A stretch of 64,000 bases of DNA from Malus domestica (Eukaryota; Streptophyta; Magnoliopsida; Rosales; Rosaceae), in the NCBI RefSeq assembly GCF_042453785.1, contig NC_091668.1:29885501-29949500 (forward strand), written 5' to 3'. Positions 56,471-64,000 of the stretch are shown here, piece after piece. The notes under the pieces were generated by a model. That model was not told where the DNA came from. It made no database searches and saw nothing but the letters and a program-made list of their open reading frames with translations. The first letter of the stretch is position 1; each line of letters starts with the position of its first letter. The position numbers and the translations under genes were made by a program.

Positions 56471-56927
56471 CCAGTTGAAATTGTAACTTGGGAGTCAAGG
56501 CACCAACATATGATGTACAGTGTGGATGTAGTCCTTAAATCTAAAACCTTAATTGCGATGTTGTACAGTGTCATCAGAACATGTCTTTATGATTGCCATG
56601 AATTATATTCAGCAGTTCGAGATGGTCAATTGCTTATTAGAATATTATTGTATGGTACTGAAACACTGTCACATAGTATAATTAATTTACTTATGATTTA
56701 TTACATATATAATCACCGTTTGCGTTACTAGTAAGTTCTCATGATTCTCTTAGAGGAAATTGATGAAAAAATAACAAACAAAAAGACTTCTAACTCATAT
56801 GTTTAGTAAAGCCAACTATTTTCATCGCAAAACTCTTCCATGCTACGAGCACTGGATGGGCATCGAAGTCGAACCCAATTTGATCTTGTAACACATTTTA
56901 TAAAAGCATCCGAAGAACAATGATTTA
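56471..56927 (+). other. PLD delta 3' UTR and flank
   Basis: Sequence following the PLD stop codon is probably 3' UTR to about 56700. No other feature is seen before the RTE tail. Confidence 0.5.
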
Positions 56928-57035
56928 GAGTACTTGAATCTAACGGAGGACATGACACAGAATCGAACGCAATGGCGTTCTAGTATTCATATAGCTGACC
57001 TCACTTAGTGGGAAAAAGCTTTGTTGTTGTATTCA
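56928..57035 (+). mobile_element. 108-bp RTE-type LINE tail with 15-bp target duplication
   Basis: The element ends AGCTGACCTCACTTAGTGGG then AAAAAGCTTTGTTGTTGTATTC, the RTE 3' terminus in forward orientation. The perfect 15-bp duplication AAGAACAATGATTTA flanks it (56913-56927, 57036-57050). It is strongly 5'-truncated. Confidence 0.88.
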
Positions 57036-57251
57036 AAGAACAATGATTTACACATCATTTTTACCTCTCAAACACCCCTTTTATTTTTTGTCATATTGAT
57101 CTTTTTCAGTTTATTCGATCCAATGACAGGAAATTGAGAGGAGTGTGTAAAAGGTAAAAAGAGGTGGAGATAACATCACAGCACCAGATACAAAGGTAGC
57201 TTATTGAAAAGTAGAATATAAGATCCTTTTTGCTGCACCCTTCTTTCATAT

Positions 57252-57325
57252 GACCGCATAGCGCAGTGGATTAGCGCGTCTGACTTCGGATCAGAAGGTC
57301 GTGGGTTCGACTCCCACTGTGGTCG
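57252..57325 (+). tRNA. trnR-TCG: tRNA-Arg, anticodon TCG
   Basis: A complete cloverleaf can be drawn. The acceptor stem GACCGCA pairs with TGTGGTC (one G-T), the D arm is GCGC..GCGC, the anticodon stem TCTGA/TCAGA encloses loop CTTCGGA with anticodon TCG (57296-57298), and the T arm GTGGG/CCCAC encloses loop TTCGACT. The A box TAGCGCAGTGG and B box GGTTCGACTCC are intact. There is no intron and no encoded CCA. A T-rich run (TTTTATTTTTT) just downstream serves as pol III terminator. Decodes CGA. Confidence 0.97.
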
Positions 57326-57711
57326 TCTCCTTTTATTTTTTCAAATATTTTTTTTTCCATTTATTTTACACTCCCTCCCTCCCTCTCTCTGCCTCTCTCT
57401 AGGGTTTTAGGCATTCTCAGAAATTCTTTTAGCCCTCTCTGTCTCTTCCTTCTTCTTCATCTGAAATCTTAGGTAAGAACTCGAACATTTTCTCTTCTGG
57501 GTTTTATTTATTGTACGATGTTCTTTGCTTTTCCTCTTCAATTCAGCTAAAATTTCAATTTGTTTATTGAATTTTACATGGGGTAAATTCGAATTAGGGT
57601 CTGAAAAAAAATGGGTAATCAAGAAAATGTGACTTTTGGTTGGAAATTTTAAGTCTTTTGATTCATTTATGTATCATTTTGATTGCAGAGCTTCACACAT
57701 TCTGGGTAAAA

Positions 57712-60700
57712 ATGGCTTCAATGGGACAACCCCCGCCGCCGCTGCCTCTTAAGCGGCGGGAGGCTCCTGCAGTATCAAGAGAAGATGATAAAATGATCAT
57801 TACTCCGCTCGGTGCTGGCAATGAAGTCGGCCGCTCTTGCGTGCACATGACCTTCAAAGGGAAAACTGTCATGGTATGCTGCCATTCACACAAATGCGTT
57901 GTTGTTTCTTTTGAGTGTTGGATCTGGATTTAATCTTGTTTACTCTCCTGACTTTGTTTTTTTTCTTGTTTCTTGCACTTGTGGCTGTGTGGCCGCCTTC
58001 GTATGAATGATAGTTTGATTGTGGAATTCACCCTGCTTATTCGGGCATGGCTGCCTTGCCATACTTTGATGAGATTGATCCTTCCACAATTGATGTCCTC
58101 CTCGTAACCCAGTATGTATTTATCGTTGTTTAGAGTTTTTTGTTTTGTTTTATCAATTGATTGATAGTCAACTGACATACAAATTTTGGAGCTTTTGTTG
58201 AAAGCTGTTGCTAAATTATATCAGACATGGCCCGTTGGGTTGAGAAATTTCGTAATTTGTTATGTGTTTACTCTGGTTGAAACTTGAGTGCAATGTACTT
58301 TACCTCTCTTTCGTTCTGTATTTCTTGTTTAGAGTTAGGAGCAATAAATTCTAATAGGAGAGCCGCTTACATGGGATCAAATTTTTCTCTGACTAAAAAA
58401 TGGTTTTTAACATATAAAGTATTAAACATTTTTTGGGGACTATTTCGTGCTTATTTCCTTGATTTTCTTATGAGTTGAAAAGATTGTATCTCATGTCGGA
58501 AAGGTAGCTCAAATACTAAATTTACAGACCTAAATCCTCAATACCACTTTTTTGCAATAAAGAGTTCCCACACCAAAATGATCTAGGACAAACCATAGAT
58601 AGAACAAACCAAGATCTCAGAATAAAGTTTTATCAAGTTGATTTAATGTGCAAAACTGTCCTAATCTTCTGGTTACGATTGTTCATTCAATTATCCTAAT
58701 ATTACGTCATACTTTTTGCTTGCAGCTTTCACTTGGATCATGCTGCATCCCTACCTTACTTTCTTGAGAAGGTTTTCACTTTTTGAATGATTTGTACAAT
58801 AATTTTGTATGTATTATGTTCTCCACGGGACTAATATCTCTGTAACTTTTGATAGACCACATTCAAAGGCCGAGTTTTTATGACTTATGCTACAAAGGCT
58901 ATCTACAAGTTGCTTTTGACGGATTATATAAAAGTGAGCAAAGTTTCAGTTGAAGATATGTTGTTTGATGAGCAAGACATAAATTCCTCGATGGATAAAA
59001 TTGAGGTTTGTTGTTCTCCCATGACTTATGTTTTCATCCCCACCTGTTTTGTCTCCAACATAACCAACCTATCACAGATTTATATTAAATTTGACTTATT
59101 TTGTTCTCGATGATGCAGGTTTGAACTTTGAACCAACCAAACTTCTCCATCACTACTAGAACTATTAGTTTATGTGTCTCATAGGGGTTGTATGTTTAGA
59201 TGCATTTCAGTCGGCATTTTTTTACTTAATTAATATTGCAGGTGGGGACTGGGCGGTTGGTGATATTTGTACTTTGAGTTGATTAATATTTGAGGTCATT
59301 GATGAACTCTCAGTCCTCACCGTTTTTACGTCATTATCCATTTATCCTATTCAGCACACTTAACATGAATACTGTTATTGGATCCTTAATCGTTTAAACT
59401 CAACAAGACATGAATGATATTCTCACGATAATATTAATATTAACAATGCATGATAATTGCAGGTTATTGATTTCCATCAGACAGTAGAGGTTGAGGGCAT
59501 TCGATTTTGGTGCTACACTGCCGGTCATGTCCTTGGTGCTGCCATGTTTATGGTTGATATAGCTGGTGTTAGAGTTCTTTATACTGGAGATTATTCACGT
59601 GAAGAAGACCGGCATCTCCGTGCTGCTGAGACCCCAGAGTTCTCCCCTGATGTGTGCATTATTGAATCCACTTATGGTGTCCAGCACCATCAACCTCGGC
59701 ACATCCGTGAGAAGCGGTTCACTGATGTTATCCACACAACTGTCGCTCAAGGGGGTCGTGTCTTGATTCCTGTATTTGCACTTGGTCGTGCCCAAGAACT
59801 TCTCCTGATCCTTGATGAGTATTGGTCAAACCATCCTGAGCTCCACAATATTCCTATTTATTATGCTTCCCCACTTGCTAAAAGATGTTTGTCTGTATAC
59901 GAGACATACACCCTTTCTATGAACGATAGGATCCGCAATGCGAAGTCAAATCCTTTCATTTTCAAGCACATATCACCACTAAAGAGCATTGAGAATCTCA
60001 AAGATGTAGGTCCATCGGTGGTGATGGCAAGCCCTGGTGGTCTTCAGAGTGGACTGTCAAGGCAGCTCTTCGATAAATGGTGCACTGATAAGAAAAATTC
60101 ATGCGTTATTCCAGGTTATGTGGTAGAAGGGACTCTAGCCAAAACCATCATCAATGAACCAAAAGAGGTAACTAGTATGACTGGACTCTCGGTACCTCTC
60201 AACATGCAGGTGCATTACATTTCATTCTCCGCCCACGCAGACTCTGTTCAGACTAGTGCATTTTTGGAGGAGCTGAGGCCTCCTAACATAATCCTAGTTC
60301 ATGGAGAAGCTAATGAGATGGGAAGGCTAAAACAGAAGCTCGTGACCCAGTTTGCTGATCGGAACACCAAAATCCTGACCCCAAAGAATTGTCAGTCTGT
60401 TGAAATGTATTTTAACTCCCAGAAAATGGCAAAAGCTATTGGAAGGCTTGCTGAGAAGACCCCTGAAGTTGGTGAAAGTGTCAGCGGCTTACTGGTTAAA
60501 AAAGGCTTCAGTTATCAAATAATGGCTTCCGATGATCTTCATGTCTTCTCACAGCTGTCCACAGCAAATGTCACTCAACGGATTACTATTCCATATGCTA
60601 GTGGCTTCACTGTGATAAAGCATCGGCTTAAGCAAATATACAAGAGTGTAGAGTCTTCAGTGGATGAGGAATCTGGAGTGCCAACACTGCAAGTGCATGA

Positions 60701-61097
60701 TCGGGTGACTTTGAAGCAGGATACAGATAAACACATATCACTGCATTGGGCGTCGGATCCTATAAGTGACATGGTGTCAGACTCCGTTGTTGCTCTTATT
60801 CTGAATATCAATCGAGAAGTCCCCAAGGTAATTGTTGAATCAGAGGATATAAAAACTGAGGAAGAGAATGTGAAGAAGGCGGAAAAGGTTATCCATGCAC
60901 TTCTTGTTTCACTTTTTGGCGACGTGAAGCCTGGAGAAAACGGGAAACTAGTGATTAGTGTTGATGGGAATGTGGCGCAGCTTGATAAACAGAGCGGGGA
61001 TGTAGAGAGTGAAAACGAAGGTCTCAAGGAAAGAGTAAAAACAGCATTTCGTCGAATCCAAAGTGCGGTGAAGCCAATCCCTCTCCGTGCAACTTAG
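57712..61097 (+). CDS. CPSF73-I: Cleavage and polyadenylation specificity factor subunit 3-I (CPSF73-I)
   Basis: The zinc-dependent endonuclease that cuts pre-mRNA at the poly(A) site, in the nuclear CPSF complex; metallo-beta-lactamase/beta-CASP family. Coding exons: 57712-57873, 58014-58111, 58726-58771, 58856-59005, 59463-61097; the sum is 2091 nt, 696 aa (Arabidopsis about 693). A 5' UTR intron is likely from a donor near 57473 (CTTAG/GTAAGA) to an acceptor at 57688. The metal-binding HxHxDH is H87-F-H89-L-D91-H92 (split over exons 2 and 3), with further ligands His174 (AGHVLG) and Asp195 (YTGDYS). The beta-CASP part shows [35 protein letters not shown] and VHGEANEM. The large final exon holds most of the protein. 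tRNA-Arg lies just upstream in the same orientation. Confidence 0.97.
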
Positions 61098-62483
61098 CTG
61101 CTGCAGCACTTGGGTACTATCTGTTTCTGCATTTTGAATTAACTTTTGAATCTTGTAAGCTATAGAGATGAACACTGAATACAGTTGACAGTAGTTTATT
61201 GGGACTAACTAAACCAGCAACTGTTAAATGCATGCAACTGACTTTTGTCAATTTTGTTCGGACTAATTTTCTCGAGTTTATATCTTTTCGTTTCAAATGC
61301 TTTCGTTAATCATTCGTGTCTCTCGGAGAAGTTGCGGTTTTCTGTCGATCAATTTCTGAAGCACGGAATGGATGCTGTCTGTTTCAGACCGAGAAAATTA
61401 GTTGTATCTATTGCTTTTGTGCAGATGCTTTGCTTGATTTAGACGAGAAATTGTCACAGGCTCCAGTTTCTTGTATTGACTTGCGCATTTCATTTTCTGC
61501 CACCAATCAATACAAACAATCTCTCTTTCGATGTTTACAAAATTAACACTCTTTGAAATATGTTTTTTGCTGGTTACATCCGGACCAAACCGTTTTATGC
61601 TGGTGGGTTCGATTATATTTTTTGTGTCAAACCGAATCAATTATATTTTGTCCTTGGTTGAAGTTGAATGTAATAACGCACCATATATCCCCCCAAGCTT
61701 TTTGCAAAAACAAAAGAGCTATGCAACAACCAGAAAATTATAAATTCATTTATGTAAGGCTCCTAAGTAATACATGTTAAGAGTATTTATACACACAAAA
61801 TTACATAACAGAGTTCCAGTATGGTAGAGAATAATTGAATTTGAACAAGAACAATATCGTGCATCCTCGTTGTCCAAGTCGACAAGACACCTGAATCGTT
61901 CTCATCTCCGATTCCTTCAGTATTGCGTTAACTTCCATAGACAAATTGAGCAGAAGCCTTAGACAGTAGACTGGCATTGAAGAAACAAATGGACCATACT
62001 TTCAGCTACCTCTCCTCTTTACACAAGGATGACTCACCTATCTCTTAAGTCTTTCGGAACACTAACAGCCAACTTTAAAAGCGAAACCCCAAGCTACGAA
62101 CAATGTTGAAGACAAGCGGAAACACAAATTTCACCCAAAGGGGAAATCTAAACACATAAAAGAATCAAAGTTTATAGCAATAGATGCCGACGAAAAACTA
62201 TGGTGGCAAAAACTAATCAAATTTAGAAAAGAATAAAGCTCCCAAAGCTTCAAACTAGGGTTACTCAACCTCTCATATCTTAACTTTCCTAATCTCCCAC
62301 CTGATCCTCGTCCCAAAATTTAGGGTTTCATAATTGCATACCTCTTCTATCAGGTTTCAAATTAAGTACTGCAAACTCCGAGCCATTATCTCATGCTTGG
62401 TGAGACTCCGTTGTTTCTCTTCACAGCCCTAGATTACTTATATGTGCCCAAATGAAGACGAGACTGAAGGATTCTGAAGGCAA
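61098..62483. other. Convergent spacer, 3' UTRs of CPSF73-I and the next gene
   Basis: No separate gene, repeat family or RNA gene was recognised. The stretch adjoining 62484 probably contains the 3' UTR of the minus-strand gene. Confidence 0.45.
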
Positions 62484-63668
62484 TCAAGAGTATGATCTGG
62501 AAGCTGTGAACGATGATAGAAGACCTGCAGCCTGGGAAGGTAGAATGTCACCAATTGACGACATGGCAGCCGCTGATCTATCCTTGAATATGCCCACTTG
62601 CCCATCTGTTAGCATGGATCCTAGTTTTAAGCTCTCTCCGAATTTACTTCCAGCCTGCCAATCATAGCGAATATCATTTTCACAACCCGGATATCTTAAT
62701 ATCCCAACCAAATGGAACAGTTTCTGTATTAATTTCCTATACACAGAAGGCTAGCAAAGAGAAATCATGTGGTGATATCAGAAAAACAAGAGGTATGCTG
62801 TGTGCAATCCATGCTTACAGACCTGACACGCTCTTTTATCTCATTACTATCCAGAAAATTTACTTGTTATAATCAAACCTAATAGTGTGAACTGAAAATG
62901 TCTTGCGTTACATGTTTTAACTATGTGTCTTACTATGCGTCCCCAAAACATGAGAACCAGAAATATTCACATTTCAAACAACAAATGCATCGCTATTCCA
63001 ACATGAAACAGAAGTTTTCAGAATGCAACTATGGAAATAGGAAAAACTTGTAACAAGAAAATCTAAAGAGATAGACAGCCTTGCCTGCATCAAAGAATTA
63101 AAGATTGGCACTGCAGAAAAACTCGCGTTATCGTCCAAATCAAGCTTGCTAGAAAGCTCTCCATTTGTATAAGCCTTCCAGGGACTTCTTGAAGAAATAT
63201 CGTCCGAAGAGGTTGGAATGGATGCCTTAGCTGTCCCTCTTGAAGACAATGCTGGAGCACTGGAACACCAAGATAAAGTCAAAGCTTAGAACCCATTATT
63301 GAGGAAGATACCCATTGGCAATGAATATTTTTGGACATAGTTAAAACTGGGAAACACTAATAGAAACAGTCGTATGTACCGAATCAGCCCGTGCAACCCA
63401 ATTTATACAGTTCAGTATATAGTAACACGCGTTGTGCATACCATATAATGTAGCAACTAACAAAGTAGAAATTTCAAGAAACACTAACCTGATTGGAAGG
63501 TATTTGAAGCGAGGAACTGAAGAGCATCTCATGATATTGGATTCCGAATTAGTAGGAAGTTTTTGAACAGTATCTGTGTACATGCGATTAAGTTGAACAA
63601 AGAATCCAAAGAGGACAGCATGGCGTTGGTAGGACTGCTTCTCATTTTCCCAAAGATACGGCTCATAC
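62484..63668 (-). CDS. Unrecognised protein, last three exons (5' part beyond the window)
   Basis: Three phase-compatible exons on the minus strand: 63489-63668 ([20 protein letters not shown].., [17 protein letters not shown]), 63085-63259 ([20 protein letters not shown].., rich in Ser/Asp) and 62484-62654 ([19 protein letters not shown].., ending [12 protein letters not shown] and a stop). Joined lengths keep one frame: 180, 175 and 171 nt with a phase-1 entry. No signal peptide or catalytic motif is visible in this part and I cannot name the family. The intron between the last two exons appears to use a GC donor (CAG/GCAAGG). The exon at 63489-63668 is preceded by a clear acceptor, so more exons lie to the right. 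An opposing plus-strand ORF at 62452-62667 is judged a shadow. Confidence 0.7.
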
Positions 63669-64000
63669 CTATGTGATAAAATACACAAAGTCAAAATGCC
63701 TAAATAGTTATACAAAATGACTAATAATACAATAATTCAAAACCTAGTGCTACTATAAGCACGACTTCTATGCTATAATAGAAACTCACTAGAGTTGTGG
63801 TTCCACTATAGATGATTCACTAGTTGAATTATGTTCCATAGAATACATTGTCCTAATTTCCCATGCTTTTCTATTTATGATCCAAATCCTCAGTTTCCCT
63901 TGTGATCATAACGTCATGACTAGCTACACAAGAGATCAACTTCTCACTCCTGAATATTCATTTCTCTATGAAGACAACCACCAGAGATAACCCTTTAAGC
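63669..64000 (-). other. Intron of the unrecognised minus-strand gene
   Basis: AT-rich sequence upstream of the acceptor at 63669-63670. No exon was seen before the window edge. Confidence 0.5.

Noticed and set aside
60575-61027. Antisense ORF of 150 codons in the last CPSF73-I exon
   Set aside because: Serine-rich shadow of the real coding strand.
62452-62667. Plus-strand ORF of 71 codons opposite the unrecognised gene
   Set aside because: The minus strand gives an acceptor, correct phase and a stop continuing two other exons; the plus ORF has no partner exons.

Overview
This is plant nuclear DNA: genes with many short GT-AG introns, plant-only families (SnRK2 kinase, MLO, MORF, PLD delta, leaf ferredoxin), a tRNA-Arg gene, and AT-rich spacers full of MITEs, tRNA-derived SINEs, RTE-type LINE tails, a Helitron-like element and one LTR element. 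The SINE and MITE families and the protein sequences suggest a woody eudicot, most likely Rosaceae (apple or pear type). That placement is my inference and was not searched. Nothing looks bacterial or organellar. || Layout, left to right. 1-2966 (+): a decayed copy of the thiamine-synthesis gene TH1, with missing exons, two in-frame stops and a 388-bp hAT element in its last exon. 4291-7232 (-): an SnRK2 protein kinase, 9 exons, 352 aa. 7233-11901: a 4.7-kb head-to-head spacer of transposon relics, including a Helitron-like unit. 11902-17216 (+): a TMN1-type transmembrane-9 protein, 12 exons, 589 aa. 19342-19785 (+): an intronless chloroplast ferredoxin with a G-box/I-box pair upstream. 20339-26505 (-): an MLO4-like seven-transmembrane protein, 15 exons, 552 aa. 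27810-31537: a non-autonomous LTR retrotransposon with matching 5-bp target duplications and apparent captured host-gene pieces. 32320-34837 (+): a MORF/RIP organellar RNA-editing factor, 474 aa, with a 27-bp coding minisatellite. 35970-48509 (-): NRPA2, the second-largest subunit of RNA polymerase I, 27 exons, 1179 aa; its first intron is AT-AC of the U12 class. 51696-56470 (+): phospholipase D delta, 10 exons, 845 aa. 57252-57325 (+): tRNA-Arg(TCG). 57712-61097 (+): CPSF73-I, the pre-mRNA 3'-end endonuclease, 5 coding exons, 696 aa. 62484 to beyond the right edge (-): the last three exons of a gene I do not recognise. || The genes are unrelated single-copy-type housekeeping and signalling genes, not a cluster or pathway. 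Exon borders were placed by eye from splice signals, reading phase and family knowledge; for every complete gene the summed exon length is an exact multiple of three and gives a protein close to the usual family length. || The most notable points are the AT-AC intron in NRPA2, two apparent GC-AG introns, an 18-nt microexon in TMN1, the composite LTR element, the hAT insertion in TH1 with a perfect 8-bp duplication, a nested pair of elements at 17.8-18.3 kb, and several repeats (SINE, RTE tail, LTR) with clear target-site duplications. I saw no convincing new biological system; the composite LTR element is the nearest candidate.
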